Source of the DNA: Dehalococcoidia bacterium | GTDB taxonomy: Bacteria; Chloroflexota; Dehalococcoidia; UBA2979 | Direction: 5' to 3' | Assembly (NCBI GenBank): GCA_028279505.1 | Contig: JANQNP010000036.1 | Coordinates: forward strand, 1 to 33,424 | DNA: 33,424 nucleotides | In this document: positions 8,635 to 16,085 of the stretch, piece after piece | Layout: each line of letters starts with the position of its first letter | Position numbering within the stretch: the first letter of the stretch is position 1 | Position numbers and translations under genes: made by a program | Notes under the pieces: model-generated | Told to the model about the DNA's origin: nothing | Databases searched by the model: none | What the model saw: only the letters and a program-made list of their open reading frames with translations

Positions 8635-9729
8635 CTAGTTGAAGTCGAAGTCACCCATCGTGACGTGGGTCGTGAGGGCCGGTTCGCCGAGGCGCCGCAT
8701 CCGGTCTGGAGAACCCGTCCCGCCGCGCGGCTCGAAGAACTCGAACAACACCGGGTCGGACGCTGCGACGAAGCCCGCCGCTTCCAGCAGCGGTGCGTAG
8801 CTGCTGTCGGTTGAGAACCACCCGCTGACCGACGAGGCGCCCAGCGAGCGCGCCCGTCTAGTCGCCTCCGTGAGCAGGGCGATGCCGGCCTCCGGGCGAG
8901 CCGGCCCCACGAGGATGTCGAGCAACCGAGCGGCCGGCCGAGACGGACGAAGCACGAGCCATCCGAGTAGCTGGTCGCCCTCGGTCGCTCCGAGGACCAC
9001 GCGTCGCCCGGAGCGCCGGTCCGCGTACCGCCAGTTGAGGTAGCTCGCGTCGCGTACTCGAACGAAGTCGGCGGACGGCCGAGCCGCCGCCCAGAGCGCC
9101 TCAGCTCGCTCATCGAAGCTCTTCAGCGGCTCGACGGCGATCGAGGCAGAAGCCGGCGGGCGACGGAGACGACGTGCTGCGGCTGCCACCATAGAGCGGG
9201 CGAGGCGGACCGGCTGTGCTCGGTGGGCGGCGAGCAGCGCTCGAACCGTCAGCGGGCGAGTCCAGACCGTAAGCGGTCGGCGGTGGATCTCGTGGGCGTG
9301 CAGATGGTCGCGGACCACCGCATTCGATGGCGGCAGGTCCATCGCCAGGTGGCCGCGCGGGCGAGCGCCATTGATCTCGAAGTCCGTGAGCAGCCGCCCG
9401 AGACCGCGGCCTTGGTATTCCGGACGTGCGGCGAAGTCCGCGCCGGTGTCGGTGACCAGTTCAGCGCCGTCCAGGAGCGCGCGTCCGATCCAGCGCAGCT
9501 TGAGGCAGACGACTCGATCACCCTCAGTCACCACGGTGTGGTGGTCGGGCGGCGTACCCGGCGATGCCATCTTCCACTCGACGTGCTCGGTGACCGAGCA
9601 GTCGATATCGATAGCCGGCCAGCGGGGAAAGGCGGCCGTCAGCACCTCAGCGATCTGAGGGATGTCGGCCGAACGCGCGGCGCGAGCGACGAACCCGTCA
9701 CGCTCGAGGCGGGCGGCCGGCTCGTTCAT
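8635..9729 (-). CDS. Double-domain GNAT acyltransferase with GDFDF tail (copy 1)
   Basis: A 364-aa protein from ATG 9729. The first GNAT domain has the acetyl-CoA loop E-Y-Q-G-R-G-L-G-R-L near residue 95. A second GNAT-like half (about 190-340) has L-N-W-R-Y-A-D-R-R-S-G-R and a closing A-A-G-F-V. It ends with T-M-G-D-F-D-F-N. The same architecture and the same markers occur in the gene at 12690-13781, so the two are paralogs. The acyl donor is presumably acetyl-CoA; the acceptor is unknown. The frame also stays open upstream of 9729, but that stretch is Arg/Pro-rich noise overlapping the next GNAT gene. A small direct repeat (GACGGCGGCT twice) lies just past the stop. Confidence 0.82.
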   Translation of the reverse strand: MNEPAARLERDGFVARAARSADIPQIAEVLTAAFPRWPAIDIDCSVTEHVEWKMASPGTPPDHHTVVTEGDRVVCLKLRWIGRALLDGAELVTDTGADFAARPEYQGRGLGRLLTDFEINGARPRGHLAMDLPPSNAVVRDHLHAHEIHRRPLTVWTRPLTVRALLAAHRAQPVRLARSMVAAAARRLRRPPASASIAVEPLKSFDERAEALWAAARPSADFVRVRDASYLNWRYADRRSGRRVVLGATEGDQLLGWLVLRPSRPAARLLDILVGPARPEAGIALLTEATRRARSLGASSVSGWFSTDSSYAPLLEAAGFVAASDPVLFEFFEPRGGTGSPDRMRRLGEPALTTHVTMGDFDFN

Positions 9730-9761
9730 CGGGCGGACGGCCGCATGGCGGAACGGCGGCG

Positions 9762-10343
9762 CTAGTCCTCGAGCTGGGCGAGGGTGACGGCGAAAGCGGC
9801 GACGTCCTGGCTCATCACCACCAGGTCGAGCGTGGTGCCGTCCTCGTCGAGGACGTGGTCGTGGAGCAGCGCCTCCGAGGTGAAGCCGAGCCGCTTGAAG
9901 GTGCGGATTGCGCCCTGCTGGTCGATCGTCATCTGCGCCACCATCTTGCGGACGCCAAGGTCCTCGGCAATCCGGAACGCCTCGGCGGTGAGCGCGCGAC
10001 CGAGGCCCTGGCCGCGTGCGTCCGGACCCACGACGACCCGCAGCTCGGCGACGTGGCGCGACCACGAGAGCGGACTGCGACTCACCGAGGAGTAGCCAAG
10101 CACCCCACCGTCGGCGACGGCGAGGATGACACCCTCGAGGCCCTGCTCGATGTCGGCGATCCAGGCGGCGACGCCTTCGGCCTCGGTGATATCGCGGTGG
10201 AGGAAGACGATATCGTGCTGCGGCAGGCTGGAGGTGAAGGCGAGCACGACGTCAGCGTCGTCCTCGGTCATGAAGCGGAGCGTGACGTCGCGTCCGCCGA
10301 TCTGCAGCGTCTCAACCGTGGCGTGGGGGATGTGCTGGGTCAT
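9762..10343 (-). CDS. GNAT-family N-acetyltransferase
   Basis: A 193-aa single-domain GNAT. The acetyl-CoA pyrophosphate loop is V-V-V-G-P-D-A-R-G-Q-G-L-G-R-A-L near residues 102-117, and the C-terminal part has the usual A-I-R-T-F-K-R-L-G-F helix-strand. It starts 33 codons of acidic and polar sequence before the core, as many family members do. The substrate cannot be read from sequence. It lies 32 bp upstream of copy 1 of the double GNAT on the same strand, so the two may be cotranscribed. Confidence 0.85.
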   Translation of the reverse strand: MTQHIPHATVETLQIGGRDVTLRFMTEDDADVVLAFTSSLPQHDIVFLHRDITEAEGVAAWIADIEQGLEGVILAVADGGVLGYSSVSRSPLSWSRHVAELRVVVGPDARGQGLGRALTAEAFRIAEDLGVRKMVAQMTIDQQGAIRTFKRLGFTSEALLHDHVLDEDGTTLDLVVMSQDVAAFAVTLAQLED

Positions 10344-10400
10344 CTCGTGGGCCTCTTCTGACTTTCCGCACTCCGCGTTCGACTCGAGCGGACGCTCCCG

Positions 10401-10406
10401 ACTCTA
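10401..10406 (-). promoter_or_regulatory. Candidate -10 box TAGAGT of the GNAT gene
   Basis: TAGAGT on the minus strand lies 57 bases before the ATG at 10343; it is identical to the box before the beta-helix gene. Confidence 0.35.
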
Positions 10407-10462
10407 TGCCAAACCTCGGGCAGTGGCAGGGGCCCGAGTCCCGGCATGGCGGGACCAGTCGA

Positions 10463-12334
10463 TCAGCTACCCCGCACGCAGGTCCCTCTCGGGTCGCCGT
10501 CCTGGGGCTGGCCGTCTGGACAGACGGACTCGCCCCAGAAGTCGACCTCGGAGAGATCGATTGATGCGTCGATGGCGGAGAGGTCGACGCGGCGGAACGT
10601 GGCGCTCCTCAGTGTGGCACCGGTGAGGTCGGTGATTCGGAGCAGTGGCCCGTCGCCGAATCCACCGCCGATCTCCATGTTGGTGAGGTCGACGCCGGCC
10701 AGCGATAGTTCGTACGGCTCGCTGCTGTCCTCGTCGTAGCGCCACGTGACCTGGACGCCAGGCCAGCCGGCGGCAGGGATAGGCGGTCGATCCAAGAACT
10801 CGAACCGCGCCCCGTCGAGGACGGCGCCCTCGAAGACGGCACCGTCCATTCCGTCGATCCGGGCGCGGCCCAGGTTGGCGTTTGTGAAGTTCGCGTCTGA
10901 TGCGTCGCCGATGCTGGTGTTTTGCACCGCAGCGCCGGTCAGGTTGGCACCGGCGAAGGATGCCGCCCAGCCGGTCGCGTCCCAGATCCGCGCACCCTGG
11001 AGATTGGCACCATCGAAGTTGGCCTCGCCGAGCTCGCTAAACGAGAGGTCGATGCCGGAGAGGTCACGACCGGCGAAGTCGGGATAGCCGTCAATGCGGG
11101 ACAGGTCGGCAAACTGGCACGCGCCGCCGGCGACAAGCTCGCACGCCCGCGGTGCATCGCGCTCGGTGTCGATCGAGCGCCAGGTGAGCACCCGGTGGGC
11201 GACCTGACTGGCGTTGAGTAGCGCGAACGGGTCAACGCGCAGCGTCCCTGCGACCAGCAGACCACCATCGCTCCAGAGCTGACCGCCGACCTTGGAAGCG
11301 ACCAGTGGCAGGTCGAATTCGACGGGCGCCCACGCGTCTTCGCCGTCCGGAACGATGGCGGTGAGCTGGAGACGAGCCGCGTCAGCGGGCTGGCTGAAGA
11401 GCAACCCGAGGCGACCATCGACGTCAACCAGTCCTTCGAGATCGACCCGAGGCGCGTCGGGGTCGACCTCGAGTTGGTTCATCCGCGCGACCGTCCACGT
11501 CCCGGCCGTCAGCGTCGCCACCTGGTACGGCTCGAGGGCCGACACGACCTCGCCGTCGGCCGGTCGTGGCGGTTGCTGGAGGAGGGTGATCGCGCCGCCA
11601 ACGTGCGCGCCGAAGTTCCGCGGATAGGGGATCGGCTTGAAGGTGGATTCGGTGCAATCGACCTCGGCGTCGGCCACCGCCAGCGGGTGCTCGCCGGCGC
11701 TCAAGCGCTGTACGTTCCCCGCGGTCGTCCCGCCGAAGAGCTGCGAGTGAGAGCGCGCACCCGCGCCGAGGTACCAGCCGACTGGTGACCCAGCCCACGG
11801 GTCCGCGCACGGATGGAGATCGGTCAAGAGGACCACGGTGGAGCCGTCGCTCAGCAGTTGCCTGGCGCTCAGCGGGTGGATCTCGTCCCGGATCTCTTGG
11901 TCCAGCGACCAGCTCTCGCCGTCGGGTGAGGACCAGAGGCGGGCGTGCCAGTCTTCGGCCCTCACGGTTCCGGCGGCGAGGAATCCGTTCTCGCCGGCGA
12001 CGACGCTCTCGATCACGACAGCCGCACCATCCGGCGGTGCCATCGCGGCCGGCTCGACGCGGCGCCACGAGTCGCCGTCATCGGAGACGAACACCACCGG
12101 GCGACGCTCCCGGCACTCCCTGACGTATCGGAAGCCGTCACCAGCGTCGATGTTGGCCGCGCAGCGGGATTCGACCGTTCCGGTGATCAGGTATCGACCA
12201 GAGCCGGCGCGGACGATGTCGGCGAGCACCAGACCGCCCTCGGGGGGTGGCGGCGCGACGTCGATGGGCGACCAAGAGACGCCCGCGTCCGCGGAGCGGT
12301 AGACGGACGATCCGTTGAGGCGGCGAGCGATCAC
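10463..12334 (-). CDS. Asp-box propeller plus pentapeptide-repeat protein (C-terminal part of a frameshifted lipoprotein)
   Basis: The frame opens with GTG at 12334 (623 aa), but sensible coding continues upstream to about 12373 (E-V-T-T-L-R-S-I-D-D-E-L-W-V). The N-terminal part has three Asp-box motifs of sialidase/BNR type: S-A-D-A-G-V-S-W, V-S-D-D-G-D-S-W and S-S-P-D-G-E-S-W, which form beta-propeller blades. From about residue 430 come A(N/D)LxG pentapeptide repeats (A-N-F-D-G-A-N-L-Q-G, A-N-L-T-G, A-N-F-T-N-A-N-L-G), which fold as a right-handed quadrilateral helix. The signal peptide and lipobox are in the other frame just upstream (12367-12621). Probably a surface-exposed binding protein; function unknown. 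Either a 1-base sequencing gap or a real mutation separates the parts. Confidence 0.75.
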   Translation of the reverse strand: MIARRLNGSSVYRSADAGVSWSPIDVAPPPPEGGLVLADIVRAGSGRYLITGTVESRCAANIDAGDGFRYVRECRERRPVVFVSDDGDSWRRVEPAAMAPPDGAAVVIESVVAGENGFLAAGTVRAEDWHARLWSSPDGESWSLDQEIRDEIHPLSARQLLSDGSTVVLLTDLHPCADPWAGSPVGWYLGAGARSHSQLFGGTTAGNVQRLSAGEHPLAVADAEVDCTESTFKPIPYPRNFGAHVGGAITLLQQPPRPADGEVVSALEPYQVATLTAGTWTVARMNQLEVDPDAPRVDLEGLVDVDGRLGLLFSQPADAARLQLTAIVPDGEDAWAPVEFDLPLVASKVGGQLWSDGGLLVAGTLRVDPFALLNASQVAHRVLTWRSIDTERDAPRACELVAGGACQFADLSRIDGYPDFAGRDLSGIDLSFSELGEANFDGANLQGARIWDATGWAASFAGANLTGAAVQNTSIGDASDANFTNANLGRARIDGMDGAVFEGAVLDGARFEFLDRPPIPAAGWPGVQVTWRYDEDSSEPYELSLAGVDLTNMEIGGGFGDGPLLRITDLTGATLRSATFRRVDLSAIDASIDLSEVDFWGESVCPDGQPQDGDPRGTCVRGS

Positions 12335-12364
12335 CCACAGCTCATCGTCGATCGAGCGAAGGGT

Positions 12365-12380
12365 GGTTACCTCGGCACCG
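12365..12380 (-). other. Apparent -1 frameshift joining two parts of one lipoprotein gene
   Basis: The upstream frame reads A-V-P-R-stop (TAA at 12369-12367). Shifting back one base after CCG (12375-12373) gives A-V-P-E-V-T-T-L-R-S, which runs without a break into the downstream propeller. One extra G here would restore a single protein of about 719 residues. No canonical slippery heptamer is present. Confidence 0.65.
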
Positions 12381-12621
12381 CGATCCCGTCGTCGACGGTG
12401 ACCGGCGGTTGCCAGTACGCGTCGGCGAGTTCCGCAGAGTCCTGCCCGCCACCGCCGTTCGAGCCGGACGCCGACGGGTCGTCATCTCCCGAGGCGGGCG
12501 CGTCCTCGTCGCCCCCGCCGCAAGCGGCGGCGATCAGCAGGGCGAATGGGAGCAGGAGCCTGAGCCAGCGGGAGGAACGAACGAGGGGTGCGTGAGTCCG
12601 ACGGGATGGTGGGGGGCTCAT
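12367..12621 (-). CDS. Lipoprotein signal and linker (N-terminal part of the frameshifted gene)
   Basis: From ATG 12621 this gives 84 residues: a basic N-region with several Arg, a hydrophobic stretch L-R-L-L-L-P-F-A-L-L-I-A-A-A-C ending in the putative lipid-modified Cys, then an acidic and Gly/Ser-rich linker G-G-G-D-E-D-A-P. The residue at -3 is Ala rather than Leu, a relaxed lipobox. A GTG at 12690 opens the frame further, overlapping the stop of the preceding gene by one base. ATG 12621 is preferred because a TAGCAT box lies seven bases before it, which fits leaderless transcription. It stops at 12367, but the downstream frame continues the protein. Confidence 0.65.
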   Translation of the reverse strand: MSPPPSRRTHAPLVRSSRWLRLLLPFALLIAAACGGGDEDAPASGDDDPSASGSNGGGGQDSAELADAYWQPPVTVDDGIAVPR

Positions 12622-12628
12622 TGGACGG

Positions 12629-12634
12629 ATGCTA
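12629..12634 (-). promoter_or_regulatory. Candidate leaderless promoter, -10 box TAGCAT
   Basis: On the minus strand TAGCAT is separated from the ATG at 12621 by seven bases, so transcription would begin at or next to the start codon. No ribosome site precedes the ATG. Confidence 0.45.
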
Positions 12635-12689
12635 GGGCGGCGTTCGGTAAGGGGCGATCTGGGAGGGGGCAGTCCTCGGGAAAGCGACA

Positions 12690-13781
12690 CTAGGTGAAGT
12701 CGAAGTCGCCGATCGTCAGGTAGCGGCGCAGCGTCGGGTCGTAGAGATGGGCCTGGACTTCGGGGGCGGTCGAGCCTCGGGGAATCTTCCAGGCGAGCGG
12801 GAACTCCTCGCCAGGGACGAAGCCAGCCGCCTCGTAGATCGGCTCGTCGTGATGACCGGGGATCACCCAGGCGACGAGGCGGCGGAGCCGCTCACGGCGC
12901 CCGAGCGCGACGCCGGCTCGCAGCACCGCCCGCGCGGCGTCGGGCCGGTCGGGATGGGTCAGCAGGTCGAGGAGCAACAGCTCGTCTTCGCTCACGCGGT
13001 AGACGGCGTAGGCGAGGATCTGGTTGTCCTCGAAAGCGCCGATCCGGGTACAACGTCCGCCGCGCGGGTCGGCGTACCGCCAGTTCAGCTCCGCGGCATC
13101 GCGGATACGCGCCAGGTCGAAGCGGTGACGGCCAGCGAGCCATAGCTCGTCGACCCGCTCGTCGAATCGGTCGATCTCGCGGAGCGTGCCCCCCGAGGGG
13201 AGGGGCGGCGGACGGAGACCTCGGACAGTGGCGCCGATGAACGAGGGGACGCCGATTCGGCGATGGACCGAGAGGGTTGTGCGCAGGTCGAGCGGGCGAA
13301 TCCAGACGCGGCCGTTGAAGATCTCGTGCTCGACCTCCATGTGGCGGACAGCGGCGTGGCGAGACGGGCGCTCGACGGAGATGGTGCCGCCGTGGCGATC
13401 GCCGTGCTCCTCGAGCGCGTTGATGAAGCGACCGATCCCCCGCCCCTGGAACTCGTCAAGGACAGCCATGTCTGAGCCGGCGTCGATCGTCTGAGCGGTC
13501 CCGCGCAGCCAGGCCCGACCGAACCAACGCAGCTTGACCGCGACCAGCCGTCCGTGGAACTCAACGACCCCGTGGTCGACAGGCCCGCGCCCCGGTGGAT
13601 TGGTCTTCCACTCGAGGTACTCGAGCGCGCTGCGATCGGAGGGAACCGGCGGCCACGTCGGGAACGTGCCCTGCAGCACCTGGAGCATCTGGGGCAGATC
13701 GGCGGCGGTCGCGGTCCGCGCGACGAAGCCGTCGCCGCGTTCGAGGCGGCGCGGCGGCCGGGTCGGCGGCGTGCTGGTCAT
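12690..13781 (-). CDS. Double-domain GNAT acyltransferase with GDFDF tail (copy 2)
   Basis: A 363-aa paralog of the gene at 8635-9729. Shared markers in order: R-L-E-R-(G)-D-G-F-V-A-R near the N-terminus, the acetyl-CoA loop E-F-Q-G-R-G-I-G-R near residue 112, L-N-W-R-Y-A-D-P-R-G-G-R near residue 230, Y-E-A-A-G-F-V near 325, and the end L-T-I-G-D-F-D-F-T. The N-terminal dozen residues are Pro/Thr-rich and differ. As in copy 1, the second half probably folds as another GNAT domain but lacks a clear Gly-rich loop, so only the first half may bind acetyl-CoA. Its stop overlaps a GTG that could open the downstream lipoprotein frame. The acceptor is unknown. Confidence 0.82.
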   Translation of the reverse strand: MTSTPPTRPPRRLERGDGFVARTATAADLPQMLQVLQGTFPTWPPVPSDRSALEYLEWKTNPPGRGPVDHGVVEFHGRLVAVKLRWFGRAWLRGTAQTIDAGSDMAVLDEFQGRGIGRFINALEEHGDRHGGTISVERPSRHAAVRHMEVEHEIFNGRVWIRPLDLRTTLSVHRRIGVPSFIGATVRGLRPPPLPSGGTLREIDRFDERVDELWLAGRHRFDLARIRDAAELNWRYADPRGGRCTRIGAFEDNQILAYAVYRVSEDELLLLDLLTHPDRPDAARAVLRAGVALGRRERLRRLVAWVIPGHHDEPIYEAAGFVPGEEFPLAWKIPRGSTAPEVQAHLYDPTLRRYLTIGDFDFT

Positions 13782-13844
13782 ACGACCAGCGTGCCGCGCA
13801 CGAGGGCTCGGTGCACGTCGCGGGGTATCCCGCGCGGCAACTGG

Positions 13845-14270
13845 TTAGTCGAGGACGACCACCGCGTGACCGGGCGAGGTGGAGTCGCCGTCCTGGTTGA
13901 CGACGTTCAGCTCGAGCCGGACGAGGTTCTCGCCGTTCTCGGTGGCCTTCTCAGTAACGGTGCCGGTGACCGTCAGCACGTCGTGCTTCTGGTTGCGAGC
14001 GCGGTACTGGAGGCCGCACTCGCGAATCTCGGCCTCGTCACCGAGCCAGTCGCGGAGCGCGTTGAGCATGTATGTGTAGCGCAGGTTGCCCATGCCGAAG
14101 GCGCCCTGCTCGTTCAGCGCGGCCTTGCCGGCCTCGTCGTCCATGTGGATGTATACGAACTCGTCGTTGACCGCGGCGTAGCGGTTCCAGTTCATGAAGT
14201 CGGTCTCGCGAGACCACTCTGGAATGCTGTCCCCGACGTTCAGCGAATCGAATGTGACGTTCACAGGCAT
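13845..14270 (-). CDS. MaoC-like hotdog dehydratase subunit
   Basis: A 141-aa hotdog-fold protein. The region R-Y-A-A-V-N-D-E-F-V-Y-I-H-M-D-D-E-A corresponds to the hydratase-2 motif (usually a Y-A..S-G-D..N-P-I-H pattern); the Asp and His are kept but the N-P is replaced by V-Y, so activity could be altered. GAGGAG lies eight bases before the ATG. It is 30 bp downstream of a partner with a FAS1-like/MaoC N-terminal domain on the same strand. This is the arrangement of two-subunit (HadAB-like) 3-hydroxyacyl dehydratases and of some mesaconyl-type hydratases. The pair likely acts as a heterodimer on an acyl-CoA or acyl-ACP; the substrate is unknown. Confidence 0.82.
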   Translation of the reverse strand: MPVNVTFDSLNVGDSIPEWSRETDFMNWNRYAAVNDEFVYIHMDDEAGKAALNEQGAFGMGNLRYTYMLNALRDWLGDEAEIRECGLQYRARNQKHDVLTVTGTVTEKATENGENLVRLELNVVNQDGDSTSPGHAVVVLD

Positions 14271-14300
14271 GGTGATTACTCCTCGGGAGGGTGGCGCGGG

Positions 14301-14789
14301 CTAGTAGCGGATGCCGGTGCTGATGCGGGTCTTCACGTGCTCGCCACGCTGGTTCCGCCACTCGATCTCAGTCTCGGTGAACATCGTCAGGCCGAGGCTG
14401 GTGGTGCGCTCGTTCCAACCCTTGAGGCGAGTGCGCGAGGTGATGACATCACCGATCCGCATCGGCACTCCGTAGGTCTCGACCTGGCCACCGTTCATCC
14501 CGCGCTGACCGGGCTGGCGGCTACCACCCTCGACGCGAGGCGGCCGCTCGATAGGCCACGCGAACGGGTTGAAGTCCTGCGGAGCGACGATCTCGCCGTA
14601 CCTGGTGCCGGCGGCATACTCCTCGTCCCAGTACAGGCGCGGCGGCTTGTCCGGCCAATACGAGGCGATCGCCCACTTACGGATGTCCGACGCCTCGATC
14701 GGCGGAGCGACTCGCTCCTCGCCCCAGACACCCTTCTGCGCTTCCATCTCCGGCGTGACCAGTGTCGGGATCTGCTCTTCTGTGGTCAT
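14301..14789 (-). CDS. FAS1-like/MaoC N-terminal dehydratase subunit
   Basis: A 162-aa protein from ATG 14789, with AGGGGGT about six bases upstream. It has the N-terminal MaoC (FAS1-like dehydratase) pattern: A-S-D-I-R-K-W-A-I-A near residue 33, P-P-R-L-Y-W-D-E-E-Y-A near 48, A-P-Q-D-F-N-P-F-A-W-P near 69, and a later strand V-I-T-S-R-T-R-L-K-G-W. This non-catalytic type of hotdog subunit pairs with the catalytic subunit encoded 30 bp downstream. An open frame continues upstream to 15005 but runs through the promoter region and an oppositely oriented small gene, so it is rejected as N-terminus. Confidence 0.85.
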   Translation of the reverse strand: MTTEEQIPTLVTPEMEAQKGVWGEERVAPPIEASDIRKWAIASYWPDKPPRLYWDEEYAAGTRYGEIVAPQDFNPFAWPIERPPRVEGGSRQPGQRGMNGGQVETYGVPMRIGDVITSRTRLKGWNERTTSLGLTMFTETEIEWRNQRGEHVKTRISTGIRY

Positions 14790-14807
14790 CGACACCCCCT
14801 GTTCGAC

Positions 14808-14824
14808 CGCGACGGATCGTCGCG
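14808..14824. promoter_or_regulatory. 17-bp dyad in the leader of the dehydratase operon
   Basis: CGCGACG and CGTCGCG flank GAT, between the TATCAT box and the ribosome site of the gene starting at 14789. Its position fits an operator or an mRNA hairpin; no cognate regulator is adjacent. Confidence 0.4.
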
Positions 14825-14840
14825 ACGGGTCGCGGCCGTG

Positions 14841-14846
14841 ATGATA
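14841..14846 (-). promoter_or_regulatory. Candidate -10 box TATCAT of the dehydratase operon
   Basis: TATCAT on the minus strand lies 51 bases before the ATG at 14789. It is back to back with the TACCCT box of the plus-strand small gene. Confidence 0.4.
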
Positions 14847-14858
14847 GCGAACGGACGC

Positions 14859-14864
14859 TACCCT
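14859..14864 (+). promoter_or_regulatory. Candidate leaderless promoter, -10 box TACCCT
   Basis: TACCCT is followed by six bases and then GTG at 14871, the same layout as before coaA. No ribosome site precedes the GTG. Confidence 0.4.
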
Positions 14865-14870
14865 CGACGG

Positions 14871-15056
14871 GTGGCAACACCTTCGGAGGATCGGACGGCG
14901 CGGCAAGACCTGGAGGCGGCTTACGCCTCGGCACTCGCCGAGTGGCGCGAGTGGGATCGACGCGCCGCCGAGGCCCAAAGCTGCGAGATCGCGGTCGCGG
15001 CACAACGGAGCCTCGAGGCGGTGCGCGCCATCGAGGCTCGGCGAGAGCGTCGCTAG
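14871..15056 (+). CDS. Small charged helical protein, function unknown
   Basis: A 61-aa open frame starting at GTG 14871 (an ATG at 14841 would add ten residues but lies inside the divergent promoter). The sequence is very rich in Ala, Glu and Arg, with long helix-forming stretches such as L-E-A-A-Y-A-S-A-L-A-E-W and S-L-E-A-V-R-A-I-E-A-R, and no hydrophobic segment. A TACCCT box six bases before the GTG and the divergent position in an otherwise empty gap support it. Its stop overlaps that of the convergent hydrolase by four bases. It could be a small cytosolic coiled-coil protein; I do not recognise it. Confidence 0.5.
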   Translation: MATPSEDRTARQDLEAAYASALAEWREWDRRAAEAQSCEIAVAAQRSLEAVRAIEARRERR

Positions 15057-15886
15057 ACCGGGACTGCCGTCGCGGCCTCGATGCGGGCGGCCTCGGTCTG
15101 TGGGTTGACCACGCCGTGCTCGAGGAAGTCGGCGAGCATGGCCGAGAACTCCTCGGGAACATCGCCGGGCACTCCGTGGCCGACGCGACTGAACACATGT
15201 AACGTTGCGTTCGGCAGCAGGAGGTAGTCGCGCAGGTTCGCCTCGGCGAGGCCGTCAGCCGCGCCCGCGACGACCAGCGTCGGCGTCCCGAGCTCGTGAA
15301 GTCGATCGGTCACGTTGAAGTCGGACATCGCGTGCGCCGACTGGTGGTAATGCGCATCTGACGAGGAGAGCGCCCGGCGCAACGAAGCAGCGACCTGCTC
15401 CTCGGAATGGTCGCGCACCCGAGCGAGCATGCGCTGCGGGAGCGCGCGTTCGAAGGCGTCCGATCGCAGCCGCTCCTCACGCTGCTCGGCGTGCGCGGCC
15501 GCGTCCATCGGGTACCCACCCGACGAGATCCCGGCGACGAGCACAAGCTTGTCGAGGCGATCCGCATGTTCGAGCCCGAGTTGCATGCCGATTCCGGCGC
15601 CCATGCTGTGACCGACGTAGGTGAATCGGTCGAGACCGAGCACGTCGGCCACGCCGACGACATCGAGCGCGTACTGGGCGATCGTGTGCCCGTCCTCGGG
15701 GTGGGCCGAGTCGCCGGCGCCTCGTGCGTCCATCACGATGCAGCGGTAACGGTCCGCTAGACGCGGGCCGATCTCGTTGAGCCAGACGTCGTGGGAGCCG
15801 GTGTAGCCATGGTGCATGAGCACCGGCGGCCCGGAGCCGACCTCGTCGTGGAACAGTTCAACCCCGTTGACCAGCGTGCGTGGCAT
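15053..15886 (-). CDS. Alpha/beta hydrolase
   Basis: A 277-aa alpha/beta-hydrolase-fold protein with a full catalytic set: oxyanion H-H-G-Y-T-G near residue 25, nucleophile Ser94 in G-H-S-M-G-A-G, acid Asp211 in V-A-G-A-A-D-G, and His237 in R-V-G-H-G-V. The sequence D-A-R-G-A-G-D-S near residue 53 is typical of the esterase/C-C hydrolase/epoxide-hydrolase-like group. The substrate cannot be told. AGGGGG lies a few bases before the ATG, and TACTAT on the minus strand forms a likely -10. It is divergent from the TadG-like gene. Confidence 0.88.
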   Translation of the reverse strand: MPRTLVNGVELFHDEVGSGPPVLMHHGYTGSHDVWLNEIGPRLADRYRCIVMDARGAGDSAHPEDGHTIAQYALDVVGVADVLGLDRFTYVGHSMGAGIGMQLGLEHADRLDKLVLVAGISSGGYPMDAAAHAEQREERLRSDAFERALPQRMLARVRDHSEEQVAASLRRALSSSDAHYHQSAHAMSDFNVTDRLHELGTPTLVVAGAADGLAEANLRDYLLLPNATLHVFSRVGHGVPGDVPEEFSAMLADFLEHGVVNPQTEAARIEAATAVPV

Positions 15887-15927
15887 CGTTTCCCCCTTGG
15901 AGCGCCCCGTAGCGGCGTAGTGCCGGA

Positions 15928-15933
15928 ATAGTA
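15928..15933 (-). promoter_or_regulatory. Candidate -10 box TACTAT of the hydrolase gene
   Basis: TACTAT on the minus strand lies 41 bases before the ATG at 15886. Confidence 0.4.
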
Positions 15934-16085
15934 CACCCCTGCTGTCGCGCTACCGCCTCGCCCTCAGCGGCCCGATCGCTCCGAACGGGCGTGCCTGATC
16001 ACGGTTCAGACAAATCACAGTCGAACCACTTATGCCTGCAGATCACCTCCAGTGATGTCCTCGCTATGCAGCCGAAGGCGCGTCG

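Noticed and set aside
8600..8637. Tandem GACGGCGGCT repeat as a mobile-element scar
   Set aside because: Two 10-bp units in GC-rich DNA with no inverted ends or transposase are best explained by local slippage.
9730..10065. Upstream extension of copy 1 of the double GNAT gene (476 aa)
   Set aside because: The added 112 residues are Arg/Pro-rich out-of-frame noise over the GNAT gene at 9762-10343; the conserved N-terminus begins at ATG 9729.
13554..14840. Long plus-strand frame covering the dehydratase operon
   Set aside because: It is the reverse-strand shadow of three well-supported minus-strand genes; only its last 61 codons lie in free space and were kept as a small gene.
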